DNA of 64,000 nucleotides. It comes from Lachnoclostridium phytofermentans. Lineage in GTDB: Bacteria > Bacillota > Clostridia > Lachnospirales > Lachnospiraceae. Below the pieces are notes generated by a model that was given only the letters and a program-made list of their open reading frames with translations, was not told where the DNA came from and did no database searches. Location: contig NZ_JPOF01000006.1 of the NCBI RefSeq assembly GCF_000733755.1, positions 124,001-188,000 on the forward strand, read 5' to 3'. This document shows, one piece after another, positions 34,525 to 43,899 of this stretch (its first letter is position 1; every line of letters starts with the position of its first letter). Position numbers and translations under genes: made by a program.

Positions 34525-35427
34525 TTATCCCTCCTGATTTGCATTTTCATGTTCAAACAAAATCGATTCATCATTGATAATCGCAGTTCCGATTCCTTTA
34601 TTCGTAAAAAACTCAAGTAATAAACAATGTTCTCGTCTACCATCTAAGATATGCACTCTAGCTACCCCGCTTCTAACTGCATCGATACAATTCTTAAGTT
34701 TTGGCAGCATTCCACCGCCTATAAAACCTTCTTGTATTAATTCATCTGCTTTTTCAAGAGTTAAAACAGAAATGAGAGAGGATTTATCTTCTGGATTTTG
34801 ATAGACACCTTCGATATCCGTTAAGAAAGCAAGTTTCTCAGCACCTATAGCGGTAGCTACTGCACACGCTGCATCATCTGCATTGATGTTGTACGCCTCG
34901 AAATTCTTATCTAGTCCGATTGGTGCTATGATAGGAATAAAATCATTGGCAATTAAGGTATCAATTAAATTAGTATTCACATTGGTAATATTACCAACAA
35001 ATCCAATATCTTCTCCATTTGCAAGTTTCTTATCACAACAAAGTGTTGCTCCATCCTTACCGCTAATACCAACTGCTTTCACACCAAGTTGTTGTACCAT
35101 TTGTACTAAATGTTTATTTACTTTGCCAAGTACCATTTCAGCCACTTCCATTGTCACTTCATCTGTTACACGAAGCCCTTCTACAAACTTTGATTCGTGA
35201 CCTAGTAGGGAAACCCATTTACTAATCTCCTTACCACCTCCATGTACAATGATTGGCTGCATTCCAACTAATTTTAATAAAACGACATCCTTTATTACAT
35301 TAAGCTCAAGTTCTGGGTCTAGCATTGCACTACCCCCATACTTAACGACCACTTTTTTATTATTAAATTTTTGAATATAAGGCAATGCCTCGATTAAGGT
35401 TTGTGCCTTTACTAATAACTGGTCCAT
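34525..35427 (-). CDS. argB: Acetylglutamate kinase
   Basis: A 300-residue amino acid kinase that phosphorylates N-acetylglutamate, the committed step. It shows VVKYGGSAM (nucleotide site), [12 protein letters not shown], the substrate loop [13 protein letters not shown], and the C-terminal [15 protein letters not shown] and [11 protein letters not shown] stretches. The N-terminal helix ([19 protein letters not shown]) is of the type seen in arginine-inhibited hexameric enzymes, so feedback inhibition by arginine is likely. It sits between argJ and argD. Confidence 0.93.
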   Translation of the reverse strand: MDQLLVKAQTLIEALPYIQKFNNKKVVVKYGGSAMLDPELELNVIKDVVLLKLVGMQPIIVHGGGKEISKWVSLLGHESKFVEGLRVTDEVTMEVAEMVLGKVNKHLVQMVQQLGVKAVGISGKDGATLCCDKKLANGEDIGFVGNITNVNTNLIDTLIANDFIPIIAPIGLDKNFEAYNINADDAACAVATAIGAEKLAFLTDIEGVYQNPEDKSSLISVLTLEKADELIQEGFIGGGMLPKLKNCIDAVRSGVARVHILDGRREHCLLLEFFTNKGIGTAIINDESILFEHENANQEG

Positions 35428-35606
35428 ATGAAATCCCCTTAAGATGTATTTTTAGATAGCATTTATGTTTCAAACAAAATGTGAATTATGAAATAGATAG
35501 TTCTGCTACATGTTCACTTTCACTTTCATGTGGATGCAAACAATAGGTACTCATTTTTTATCGTATAATAGGAGGAATGAGCATTTTATTCTTTTCATAA
35601 TTATAG

Positions 35607-36857
35607 TTAGGAACGATAATCTGCATTGATTTTCACATAATCGTACGTAAGATCACATCCCCAAGCTTTTGCAGAAGCTGTACCAAGCTTCATATCTGCA
35701 ATCGCAATTACTTCCTTATCAGAAAGTATCTTGGAAGCAAAATCTTCAGAATAGTTAGTAGCCATACCATTTTCTACTAGCTGTAACTTCCCGAAGCTAC
35801 TTTCGATAAATAAATCTACTTTATCCGGATCAAATTCAACACCAGCGTATCCCATAGCGCACAAGAATCTTCCACAATTTGCATCATTACCAAATATTGT
35901 TGTTTTGACTAAATTAGAGGTTATAATCGACTTACTTAAAGTGATAGCTTGCTCCTTTGAAGTCGCATTGATGACAGAAACCTCTAATAATTTCGAAGCT
36001 CCCTCACCATCTCCAGCCATCATTTTTGCTAAGGTTTCTGTAACATAATGAAATGCCTCATAAAATAGTTGATATGCCACACCTTTCTCAGTAATAAGCT
36101 CATTTTCTGCAAGACCATTTGCCATTACCATGAGAGAATCGTTCGTTGAGGTATCTCTATCTACAGATATCATATTAAATGTATCAACTACATCAGTACT
36201 TACTACTTCCTGAAGCATTTCTTTACTAATCGCCACATCCGTAGTTACAACACCAAGCATCGTTGCCATGTTAGGATGAATCATACCAGAACCTTTACTC
36301 ATACCACCAACCGTAACTTTTTTCTCACCTAGATAAAAAGATACTGCGCATTCTTTTGAAATAGTGTCCGTGGTCATAATTGCTTCTGCTGCTAATAAGC
36401 CTGCTTCTATCGTATCTGATAATTCCTCTACTAGTATTTTGGAACCCGACTCAATAACCTCTATCGGTAATTGTTTACCAATCACACCAGTAGATGCTGT
36501 TAATATAGAACTTACTGGTAAAGAAAGTGCATCCGCTACTGCTTTTGCCATTTTCTCGTTGTTGATATCCCCAAGTTCACCAGTACATGCATTTGCTACA
36601 CCACTATTTAAAACAACTGCCTGTATTGCATTGTTTTGTTTTAATAAGTTAATATCCCATTTTACTGGTGCAGCTTTTACAATATTAGTTGTAAATACTC
36701 CTGCTCCGACTGCAGGAACCGTACTATATACTAACGCCATATCTTTTCTCTTTTTCTTTATTCCTACATAGATGCCTGACGCCTTAAATCCTTTTGCTGC
36801 TGTTACTCCACCTTGTATAATCTCCATAATTGTTATCGTATGAGAATATCTCCTCAT
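35607..36857 (-). CDS. argJ: Ornithine acetyltransferase / acetylglutamate synthase
   Basis: A 416-residue self-cleaving enzyme that recycles acetyl from acetylornithine to glutamate. The signature is intact: NSGVANACTGELG, then KGSGMIHPNMATMLGVVTTD, where cleavage before the Thr of ATML gives the two subunits. GNDANCGRFLCAMGYAG and a C-terminal SAKAWGCDLTYDYVKINADY complete the family pattern. The start at ATG 36857 has AAAGGAGAG close by; a second ATG ten codons in (36827) matches family starts but lacks a site. The presence of argJ explains the lack of argA or argE here. Confidence 0.93.
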   Translation of the reverse strand: MRRYSHTITIMEIIQGGVTAAKGFKASGIYVGIKKKRKDMALVYSTVPAVGAGVFTTNIVKAAPVKWDINLLKQNNAIQAVVLNSGVANACTGELGDINNEKMAKAVADALSLPVSSILTASTGVIGKQLPIEVIESGSKILVEELSDTIEAGLLAAEAIMTTDTISKECAVSFYLGEKKVTVGGMSKGSGMIHPNMATMLGVVTTDVAISKEMLQEVVSTDVVDTFNMISVDRDTSTNDSLMVMANGLAENELITEKGVAYQLFYEAFHYVTETLAKMMAGDGEGASKLLEVSVINATSKEQAITLSKSIITSNLVKTTIFGNDANCGRFLCAMGYAGVEFDPDKVDLFIESSFGKLQLVENGMATNYSEDFASKILSDKEVIAIADMKLGTASAKAWGCDLTYDYVKINADYRS

Positions 36858-37097
36858 ACTCTCCTTTCTTTCAATACGATGCCATTAATTTTTAAACATT
36901 ATTTTATATAAAGATCATCTATTCTCTATCCTCAGATAGCTTTAAGATTGAGAGAGAGAGTGCTATATCAAATGAAATATTGGTAACCTTAACCTTAAAC
37001 TAATGCAGTAATAAATAAGATATTGGTAACTCGACCTTATTTTAATATAATAATAAATAGGATTTTGGGTAACTCGGCCTTATACTAATATTAAATT

Positions 37098-38138
37098 TTA
37101 TGGGAACATCGGAACTAATTTAAGTCCCTCCTGTTCAGGTAACCCGAACATTAGATTCATATTTTGGACTGCCTGCCCAGCAGCTCCTTTTACCAAATTA
37201 TCCATTGCTCCCATCATGATAATTCTATTGGTTCGTGGATCAATCACAAAATTCACATCCACGAAATTACTACCTTCCACCCAACGGGTTTCAGGAGTCA
37301 TCCCCTTCTCTAAAACTCGAACGAAATATTCTTTTTCATAATACTTATCATAAATATCCTTTACTTCCTCATAACTCACTTGCTTCTTTAGTTTTCCGTA
37401 AGCCGTTATTAAAATACCACGGTTCATTGGAACTAAATGAGGTGTGAAATTAATCGTTAAGTTCTCCCCAGCTGCATAGGAAAATTGTTCTTCAATCTCA
37501 GGAGTATGGCGATGAGTACTAACACCATAAGCTTTGATATTCTCATTTACTTCGCAGTAAAGATTGGCAACCTTTGCACTTCTACCAGCTCCTGAGGTTC
37601 CAGACTTTGCGTCGATAATTATGCTATCTGGTTCTATGATACCTTCCTTCACAAGTGGATAAATAGATAAGATAGAGCAAGTTGGATAACACCCAGGATT
37701 TGCAATTAAACGTGCATTCTTTATTTCCTCTCTATTTATCTCACATAGTCCATAGACTGCCTCATTTATAAAGTTCGGACTACTGTGTTTTATGCCATAC
37801 CATTCTTCATATGTACTCACATCTTTTATTCGAAAGTCTGCACTTAAATCAATTACTTTCACTTTCGATAAAATATCTTCTTTCATAAGAGATGCACAAA
37901 AACCTTGTGGTGTTGCTGTGAAGATTACGTCTACTTGATTTGCAAGTTCCTCCATATTATCATCGAGGCAACTTTCCTCCACTAGTTGAAACATATTTTG
38001 AAATACTTCTGAGTATTTTTTATCTATGTAGCTCTTTGATCCAAACCACACAATCGAAACATCTTTATGTTGTAATAAAATACGAACCAATTCCTGCCCT
38101 GCATATCCAGTAGAACCAATAATACCCACTTTAATCAT
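37098..38138 (-). CDS. argC: N-acetyl-gamma-glutamyl-phosphate reductase
   Basis: A 346-residue NADPH enzyme. It has the Rossmann start IKVGIIGSTGYAGQELVRIL, the catalytic cysteine in ANPGCYPTCSILSIYPLV and a conserved HRHTPEIEEQ segment. I start at the ATG at 38138, with GGAGG 5 bases upstream; the longer frame from 38189 has no site. It is first in the order argC-argJ-argB-argD, which together convert glutamate to N-acetylornithine with acetyl recycling. A 20-bp palindrome about 210 bases upstream may take part in control. Confidence 0.93.
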   Translation of the reverse strand: MIKVGIIGSTGYAGQELVRILLQHKDVSIVWFGSKSYIDKKYSEVFQNMFQLVEESCLDDNMEELANQVDVIFTATPQGFCASLMKEDILSKVKVIDLSADFRIKDVSTYEEWYGIKHSSPNFINEAVYGLCEINREEIKNARLIANPGCYPTCSILSIYPLVKEGIIEPDSIIIDAKSGTSGAGRSAKVANLYCEVNENIKAYGVSTHRHTPEIEEQFSYAAGENLTINFTPHLVPMNRGILITAYGKLKKQVSYEEVKDIYDKYYEKEYFVRVLEKGMTPETRWVEGSNFVDVNFVIDPRTNRIIMMGAMDNLVKGAAGQAVQNMNLMFGLPEQEGLKLVPMFP

Positions 38139-38346
38139 ACTAACCTCCATTCTGACACAGCATTGTGTACTTTTATCATGCAGAATCATTTCGTAGACTC
38201 TTCCCTAAGTTCTTTATGTTTTTATGTATTCTCATTAAAACAGTTCTTGTATCTTTTTATATTTCTACTACTAATAAGGTAAATTATTCAAAAGTTTTCA
38301 TAATTATACATCCGTATTGTATATTATGCAAGCTTTTTTTATATGT

Positions 38347-38366
38347 TAATTTATAATTATAAATTA
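38347..38366. promoter_or_regulatory. 20-bp AT-only palindrome upstream of argC
   Basis: TAATTTATAATTATAAATTA is its own reverse complement. ArgR boxes are AT-rich 18-20 bp palindromes, so this could be an arginine operator, but AT-rich palindromes also arise by chance and the match to the ArgR consensus is poor. Confidence 0.3.
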
Positions 38367-38380
38367 TAGCACTTATAACT

Positions 38381-38429
38381 AAATAAAAAGGAAGATACCA
38401 GCTCGTACAGGGTATCTTCCTTTTTATTT
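38381..38429. terminator. Strong bidirectional terminator
   Basis: AAATAAAAAGGAAGATACC pairs with its complement across a 10-base loop, giving a 19-bp stem with A and T arms. It ends the minus-strand gene at 38731. Confidence 0.85.
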
Positions 38430-38519
38430 GATTTTCATATTTTAATTTTATTAATTTTGATGAATAATTTGTTAGAATATTATGTATTAATTTGCATTAG
38501 TTATATTTAATGCTACATT

Positions 38520-38712
38520 ATAGATAGCGGAACTTGTCCGCTCATGAACTGCAACGAAAGCAACGTGGCTTCGCAACTCTAGGCTTATCAAGTTTCAACT
38601 TAGAAGCGAATGCACTTTGCGTAGGCAAATACAGTTCACCTTACCGAATGCGTAGGGTGAGTGCGTATTTCCACCACCATGCATTGACCAAAGCAAATTG
38701 TCTTTTCTCTTT
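38520..38712. other. Richer-GC intergenic block, possible repeat or RNA
   Basis: This block stands out from its AT-rich flanks. It opens with a 6-bp hairpin (AGCGGA / TCCGCT) and holds two related stretches, GAATGCACTTTGCGTAGG and GAATGCGTAGGGTGAGTGCG. A plus-strand frame of 66 codons (from 38534, starting MSAHELQRKQRGFATLGLSS) has no ribosome binding site. It may be a dispersed element or a small RNA; I cannot choose. Confidence 0.35.
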
Positions 38713-38730
38713 TGTAACAACCTCTAAATC

Positions 38731-39156
38731 TTAATTGAAATAAGTAGACCAATTTTTTTCCATGTCATCAAGTACTACTAAAATATATTTTCTCCATTTT
38801 ATAATACTTTTTTTATTTGTAATTTTTCTAAGGCAATAAATACTAAATACTGATGCTATAAGAAAATAAAATAATGAAATTATTATTTTAATAATAACAT
38901 AATCTATAATCCTATCAAGAATATCCGTTGCAAAAGAGTATACTGCCACAACTAAAGCTGCCTGTGAAATAAAATTCGCTGCTCCAGATGAATAGTCTGA
39001 ATCGATACATTCAGCTTTTATTTCTAAAAATTTATTATAATCTCCTCCTATTTGATGTTTCAATATTTTCTTAGTGCAAGTAATGCTGTCACTATAACAA
39101 GATTTATTACAACTATCTAACCTGTTACATATGTCATAGAAAACACTATTTTTCAT
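38731..39156 (-). CDS. Small membrane protein, unknown
   Basis: A 141-residue protein with a Cys-rich soluble N-terminus (ICNRLDSCNKSCYSDSITCT) and two close hydrophobic segments in the second half (about 62-76 and 86-108), then a basic stretch and SIIKWRKYILVVLDDMEKN. I do not recognise a family. It precedes a strong terminator and starts 16 bases after the 39173-39427 gene ends, so the two are probably one unit. Confidence 0.6.
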   Translation of the reverse strand: MKNSVFYDICNRLDSCNKSCYSDSITCTKKILKHQIGGDYNKFLEIKAECIDSDYSSGAANFISQAALVVAVYSFATDILDRIIDYVIIKIIISLFYFLIASVFSIYCLRKITNKKSIIKWRKYILVVLDDMEKNWSTYFN

Positions 39157-39172
39157 CTAAATACCCCCATTT

Positions 39173-39427
39173 TTAATCCTCCCAAAACCATACCCATTCA
39201 GAGGAGATTTCCTGATTATCATCGATTGTGGTTTCCGGATAAAAGTACAGGATACTGTAGAAAATACCTTTATATATAATAACTTCTCCACCACCCCCAA
39301 TATCCCAAACAAAGATTGCTTCTTTTCCGTTGTCATAACGTATTTTGTCAGTAATAGTAAAACTAACCGGAATGAGTAACAAAATAATGATGATTACGAA
39401 AGCAATAAAGAGCTTTTTCTTTTTCAT
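39173..39427 (-). CDS. Small single-pass membrane or secreted protein
   Basis: An 84-residue protein: a basic start (MKKKKLF), one hydrophobic helix (AFVIIIILLLIPVSFTI) and a short outside domain rich in aromatics ending in SSEWVWFWED. I start at the ATG at 39427 because GGGAG lies 6 bases upstream; the longer frame begins five codons earlier. No family recognised. Confidence 0.6.
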   Translation of the reverse strand: MKKKKLFIAFVIIIILLLIPVSFTITDKIRYDNGKEAIFVWDIGGGGEVIIYKGIFYSILYFYPETTIDDNQEISSEWVWFWED

Positions 39428-39442
39428 GCGTTTCTCCCTCAC

Positions 39443-39690
39443 TTAAAGCACTTTTCTTTATATCATAAACCATAATATACCATATATCAATATTTAGCAG
39501 TCATTCTTCGACATTATTTTACTTTTCCTAAAGATTTTTCCTGTTTTCTTTCCTGTTTTTGATCTTTTCTTATACTATTCCTTACACAACTGTTGCTTAA
39601 CATCTTTTCAGCTTCTTATATTATTTAGAATACTCATTAAGTAAGCAATACAACTTCAAAAATTATTTCAAATATAACTGCACAAAAACA
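39443..39690. other. Intergenic region, no gene seen
   Basis: AT-rich promoter space for the small gene pair on the minus strand. Nothing else could be supported. Confidence 0.4.
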
Positions 39691-39721
39691 TAAAAAAAAG
39701 AACATCTACATAGATGCCCTT
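39691..39721 (-). terminator. Terminator of the PAP2-maf unit
   Basis: On the minus strand a GGGCATCTA / TAGATGTTC stem with a tiny loop is followed by eight Ts, about 80 bases past the maf stop. Confidence 0.7.
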
Positions 39722-39800
39722 TAATATAAGTATACCTGCATAAATTGCCATATAACAATCAGATATATTAAAATTATCTTATCTAGCGTTATTTAAACTA

Positions 39801-40403
39801 CTACTCCACCTCTCGATTCCTAACAATGTCAAACCCTAACTTCCTTACCTCTTCATATAATCTAGCAATTGGAAGTCCAACAATAGTATAATAATCTCCC
39901 TCAATTCTTGAAATATGAACTGCGAATCTTCCTTGGATTGCGTAGGCTCCAGCCTTGTCCATTGGTTCTTTGGAAGCTATATAATCTAAAATTTCTTCCT
40001 TTGTTAACTCAGAAAATGTTACTCTAGATACTTCATAAAACGTATGCTCTAACACTTCGCCTGAGTCATTTTTAATAATTACGGTTACACCAGTATATAC
40101 CTCATGTGATTCCCCAGATAACAGTTGTAACATTTCCTTTGCATGATCCTCATTCTTTGGTTTTCCAAGAATCTGATTTTGATATGCCACGATGGTATCT
40201 GAGCCTATAATTATTGTATTCGCTGCATATTGTTGCGATACATCCTTTGCTTTCATCTTGGAAAGTTCCATTACAACCTTTTCAGGTGATGTTTCAGATG
40301 TGATTTCTTCTTTATTACTAACACATACTGTAAAATCAATACCAACCTGCGATAAAATTTCTTTTCTTCTTGGAGAACCTGATGCTAAGACAATCTGATA
40401 CAT
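39801..40403 (-). CDS. maf: Maf nucleoside triphosphate pyrophosphatase
   Basis: A 200-residue Maf/YhdE-type pyrophosphatase that removes modified or excess dTTP/UTP. It has the opening LASGSPRRKEIL, the acidic patch GSDTIVAYQNQILGKP, SGESHEVYTGVTV and the late signature GRFAVHISRIEGDYYTIVGL. Length is typical. GTGGAGG precedes the ATG. It starts 18 bases after the PAP2 gene ends, so they share a transcript. Confidence 0.92.
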   Translation of the reverse strand: MYQIVLASGSPRRKEILSQVGIDFTVCVSNKEEITSETSPEKVVMELSKMKAKDVSQQYAANTIIIGSDTIVAYQNQILGKPKNEDHAKEMLQLLSGESHEVYTGVTVIIKNDSGEVLEHTFYEVSRVTFSELTKEEILDYIASKEPMDKAGAYAIQGRFAVHISRIEGDYYTIVGLPIARLYEEVRKLGFDIVRNREVE

Positions 40404-40421
40404 AAAACCTCCACTAAATGA

Positions 40422-41093
40422 TTATTGTCTATTTTTTAAAGCTTCTAATCTACATTTTTTAAATAATCTTTCATAATTTGGAACATATATAATAAGATAC
40501 ATAATAACTGCAAGCCCAATTGCAAAATATACATCAATGATTGAATGTTGTTTTACGAAAACTGTTGACATACAGATTAAAGTACTTAAAATAACTGATC
40601 CGATAACAATAACTTTAGACTTCCCAAGTCGCTTGCTTTTTATAATTGCAATCGAAAGACCTATAGAATTATAACAATGAATACTTGGGCAGACATTAGT
40701 TCCCGGGTCAACACTATAAATAAAACGTGTCATATTAATCATAAAATTACTACGCCCAAGAGAATCTAAATCATGTTGAAAATTAATCCCAGTCGGATAA
40801 ATGGTATATGCGATCAGGCAGATTGTCATACCGATAAATAAAAAACCGGTGCAACGATAAAATTCTTCTTTGCAAGTAAAGAAGAAGTAAGCGATAACAA
40901 CAGGGACATAAGGAAACCATATGTAATACGGAATGATAAACCATTCAATAAATGGTATCTTGTCATCTAGACTTGATTTTACCAAGTGATAAGAATCAAT
41001 GCTTGTTTGACTCAAATAGAAAAACCATATTAAATAGATAAACGTATAAAGCAATACCCAGGCGTGATTATATTTCTTAAAAAATTGTTTCAT
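40422..41093 (-). CDS. PAP2-family membrane phosphatase
   Basis: A 223-residue protein with six hydrophobic segments and the type 2 phosphatidic acid phosphatase motifs: CPSIHCYNSIGLSIAI (domain 2, catalytic His) and VKQHSIIDVYFA (domain 3, second His). The Lys-Arg domain 1 motif is weak (SLGRSNFMINMTRF), as in several inositol-phosphorylceramide-type members. It faces outward and removes phosphate from lipids such as phosphatidate or undecaprenyl pyrophosphate. AAAGGAAC precedes the ATG. It is co-transcribed with maf. Confidence 0.85.
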   Translation of the reverse strand: MKQFFKKYNHAWVLLYTFIYLIWFFYLSQTSIDSYHLVKSSLDDKIPFIEWFIIPYYIWFPYVPVVIAYFFFTCKEEFYRCTGFLFIGMTICLIAYTIYPTGINFQHDLDSLGRSNFMINMTRFIYSVDPGTNVCPSIHCYNSIGLSIAIIKSKRLGKSKVIVIGSVILSTLICMSTVFVKQHSIIDVYFAIGLAVIMYLIIYVPNYERLFKKCRLEALKNRQ

Positions 41094-41249
41094 TCTTAAT
41101 GTTCCTTTCTAGATTGCAACTACTTCACCATTTTTTTCTAATATTTTGCAACCTCCAAGTTAATATTCTATCATAGTCTAAGAAACGAAACAACTAAATT
41201 AGTCTTAAACATACCCTAAGATTAAATTAAAATTTTCTTAATTTTAGGA

Positions 41250-41278
41250 TTGCATATTTTTTAAGTTTGATGTATATT
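41250..41278 (+). promoter_or_regulatory. Candidate promoter of argG
   Basis: TTGCAT at 41250-41255 and TATATT at 41273-41278 with a 17-base spacer, 78 bases before the argG start. Confidence 0.5.
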
Positions 41279-41355
41279 TATAAATTATAAGATGAATTTC
41301 ATGCATGGATATACATTTCTAAGTGTGAAACCAATTGTTTAAGGAGGATATTATT

Positions 41356-42579
41356 ATGAAAGAAAAAGTTATTTTAGCATATTCCGGTGGTCTTGATACT
41401 ACTGCAATTATTCCATGGTTAAAAGAAAACTATGATTATGAAGTTATCTGCTGCTGTATCGACGTTGGACAGGGAAATGAATTAGATGGATTAGAAGAAA
41501 GAGCAAAATTATCCGGTGCAACTAAATTATACATAGAGCATGTAACTGATGAATTTGTAGATGAATATGTCATGCCATGTGTAAAAGCTGGTGCAATTTA
41601 TGAAAATAAATACCTTCTAGGAACTTCGATGGCTCGTCCAGTGATTGCGAAAAAATTAGTAGAAGTTGCAAGAAAAGAAAATGCGGTTGCAATATGCCAT
41701 GGTGCTACTGGTAAAGGTAATGACCAGGTACGTTTTGAATTAGGTATTAAGGCACTTGCTCCAGATTTGAAAATCATTGCACCATGGAGATGTAATGACA
41801 CTTGGAAGATGCAATCCAGAGAAGATGAAATTGAATATTGTAAAGCTCACGGAATTGACTTACCATTTGACGCAAGCCATAGCTATAGCCGTGACCGTAA
41901 CTTATGGCATATTAGTCATGAAGGTTTAGAACTAGAAGATCCTACAAATGCTCCAAATTACGATCATTTGCTTGTACTTGGCGTTTCTCCTGAGAAAGCT
42001 CCAAATGAAGCAGAAACCTTAACCTTAACCTTTGAAAAAGGTATTCCAACTGCTCTTAACGGTAAGAAGATGAAGGTTTCAGAGATTATTGAAGAACTAA
42101 ATACGCTTGGAGGAAAGCATGGTATTGGTATTGTCGATATCGTCGAAAACCGTGTTGTTGGTATGAAATCCCGTGGCGTTTATGAAACTCCTGGTGGAAC
42201 AATCTTAATGGAAGCACATACAGGGCTTGAGGAATTAATCTTAGATCGTGCTACTCTTTCTTGTAAAAAAGAAATTGGTAATAAATTTGCTGATGTAGTA
42301 TACGAAGGAAAATGGTTTACGCCTCTCCGTGAAGCCCTTCAGGCTTTTGTAGAGGTCACTCAGGAATATGTAACTGGAGAAGTTAAATTAAAGCTTTACA
42401 AAGGAAATATTATTAAGCAAGGTACAACATCTCCATATTCTCTATACAATGAAAGTATTGCATCCTTTACTACAGGTGAGTTGTATGATCATCATGATGC
42501 AGAAGGCTTCATCAATCTCTTTGGTCTTTCATTAAAGGTTCGTGCAATGAAGATGGCTGAAGTAGAAAAAAATAAATAA
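41356..42579 (+). CDS. argG: Argininosuccinate synthase
   Basis: A 407-residue ATP-dependent ligase joining citrulline and aspartate. The P-loop-like [17 protein letters not shown] is at the start; other family stretches are [39 protein letters not shown] and TNAPNYDHL. The start is the ATG at 41356, with AAGGAGG 10 bases upstream, not the ATG seven codons earlier. It lies on the plus strand, 3 kb from argCJBD. argH and argF are not in the window, unlike the usual argGH pair. Confidence 0.95.
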   Translation: MKEKVILAYSGGLDTTAIIPWLKENYDYEVICCCIDVGQGNELDGLEERAKLSGATKLYIEHVTDEFVDEYVMPCVKAGAIYENKYLLGTSMARPVIAKKLVEVARKENAVAICHGATGKGNDQVRFELGIKALAPDLKIIAPWRCNDTWKMQSREDEIEYCKAHGIDLPFDASHSYSRDRNLWHISHEGLELEDPTNAPNYDHLLVLGVSPEKAPNEAETLTLTFEKGIPTALNGKKMKVSEIIEELNTLGGKHGIGIVDIVENRVVGMKSRGVYETPGGTILMEAHTGLEELILDRATLSCKKEIGNKFADVVYEGKWFTPLREALQAFVEVTQEYVTGEVKLKLYKGNIIKQGTTSPYSLYNESIASFTTGELYDHHDAEGFINLFGLSLKVRAMKMAEVEKNK

Positions 42580-42594
42580 GTAAATAAATGAATA

Positions 42595-42643
42595 AATCAT
42601 AGCCCTATAAGAACATTAATACAGTTCTTACAGGGCTATGATT
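42595..42643 (+). terminator. Long hairpin after argG
   Basis: AATCATAGCCCT-x-TAAGAAC pairs with GTTCTTA-x-AGGGCTATGATT. There is no T-run after the stem, as with the argD hairpin. Confidence 0.6.
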
Positions 42644-42728
42644 CATTAGGAACTAAACAATAAAAAGTAATAGTATACTACTATGATTTTCCATTGCACC
42701 TAATAAATCTTTTAACATGTCTTGCCAT

Positions 42729-42780
42729 AAAAAATCCACCTAGATTAATATTTATTTTAACATTAATCTAAGAGGATTTT
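42729..42780 (-). terminator. Terminator of the holin-like gene
   Basis: AAAATCC-xxx-TAGATTAAT pairs with ATTAATCTA-xxx-GGATTTT around an AT loop; on the minus strand six Ts follow. It is about 50 bases past the stop. Confidence 0.7.
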
Positions 42781-42828
42781 CTCTAGTTTCCACAAAATAA
42801 TTTACAGTCTCTATTCACTATCAAGATT

Positions 42829-43656
42829 TTAATTATGATTATATTTTTTATACTTATTATATTTTTTATACTTATTATATACATCCTGTTTTTTTGTTCT
42901 GTATTGTAACTTGTTCCTTTCTTTGTGGTTCTTTTCTTTATGGTTTTTTTCTTCATCTTTTTCTTCCTTTTTACACTCTAAATTATACTCATCTTTTTTT
43001 AGTTTCTCTTTTTTTAGTATCTCTTCTTTATAATTTTCTTCATTATAATCCTCTTCTTTATTATCTTCTTTATTATCTTCTTTATTATCTTCTTTATTAT
43101 CTACTTTATTAACTTCTTTATTATCTTCCTTACAATCCTCTTCCTGATGCTTCTCTACTTTGCTAATTTCATTTTGATCTTCTCTGTTCTCTTCTCCTAT
43201 CTCCTCTGTACTACTCTTAAATGTTTCTTCTATTTTTTTTATATCCACAACTTCTTCACTATTTTTTGATTTTAATGCAATAAGGACATCTAATAATTTT
43301 TTGGGGACAGGTAGTCCTATCAATGCAACATTTTCTAAAATACTAATTCCTTCATTCGATAAATAGAAGAAAATAATTGCGGTTCGCATTACAGTTCCAC
43401 TACGGATAACTTTCGTATCTAAGATATGGCCTATTCCGACAAGACATAAGATAACTACCTTCTTAAAGATTCCACGAAACCCAACCTTACTAGACACCTT
43501 ATGCTGTAAGATAGCAACCATCACACCAGTTAGATAATCGACAATTATGAAAAATAATAATGCGTATAAAAATCCATCGGTACCACCTAAAAACCACCCA
43601 AGATAACCACCAAGGCTAGAAATTACTAGCTGAATGGATGTAACGATATCTTTCAT
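42829..43656 (-). CDS. Phage-holin-family protein with long charged repetitive tail
   Basis: A 275-residue protein in two parts. Residues 1-135 match the TcdE/phage_holin_4 family: a membrane helix GGYLGWFLGGTDGFLYALLF, the VDYLTGVMVA motif, FRGIFKKVVILCLVGIGH and MRTAIIFFYLSNEGISILEN. Residues 140-275 are a lysine/glutamate-rich tail built from NKED repeats (12-bp DNA unit near 43055-43130) and ending in a KYKKYN repeat. Holins make membrane holes for release of lysins or toxins, and normal members end near residue 140. AGGAGGGGG precedes the ATG. No lysin or phage gene is near. The tail may bind wall polymers or nucleic acid, or may be slippage. Confidence 0.75.
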   Translation of the reverse strand: MKDIVTSIQLVISSLGGYLGWFLGGTDGFLYALLFFIIVDYLTGVMVAILQHKVSSKVGFRGIFKKVVILCLVGIGHILDTKVIRSGTVMRTAIIFFYLSNEGISILENVALIGLPVPKKLLDVLIALKSKNSEEVVDIKKIEETFKSSTEEIGEENREDQNEISKVEKHQEEDCKEDNKEVNKVDNKEDNKEDNKEDNKEEDYNEENYKEEILKKEKLKKDEYNLECKKEEKDEEKNHKEKNHKERNKLQYRTKKQDVYNKYKKYNKYKKYNHN

Positions 43657-43809
43657 ATTCCCCCTCCTTGTACAGTATTCACTATTAAAATATGCCGCTT
43701 ATCCATTGAATGTGATAAGAATCGACAGCACACTAAATCCTTAAGGCATATCTCATCGTTTCCCATGTCATATCTTATCTCCACCAATTTATAAGGATAT
43801 GATTAAACA

Positions 43810-43839
43810 TTGTTTCTAAATCTTAACTTATGCTATAAT
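43810..43839 (+). promoter_or_regulatory. Candidate promoter of the GH94 gene
   Basis: TTGTTT at 43810-43815 and TATAAT at 43834-43839 with an 18-base spacer, 60 bases before the start codon. Confidence 0.5.
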
Positions 43840-43899
43840 GAACCAAAAGTTAAGGAATTTTTATGTCTTAACCATATTAATAAAATAAAGGAGATTGTT

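Noticed and set aside
34574-35200. Open frames opposite argB and similar long antisense frames (964-1323, 36364-36771, 53986-54429)
   Set aside because: They are shadows of well-supported genes, lack ribosome sites and show no family features.
38347-38366. Firm ArgR operator
   Set aside because: The palindrome is perfect but made only of A and T and fits the ArgR consensus poorly, so it is listed as a weak candidate only.
38534-38734. 66-residue plus-strand frame as a gene
   Set aside because: No ribosome binding site, unusual composition, and it overlaps the end of the minus-strand gene at 38731; kept only as a possible repeat or RNA.
42829-43656. Prophage remnant signalled by the holin
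   Set aside because: No lysin, capsid, terminase or integrase lies nearby; the flanks are argG and GH94 genes.
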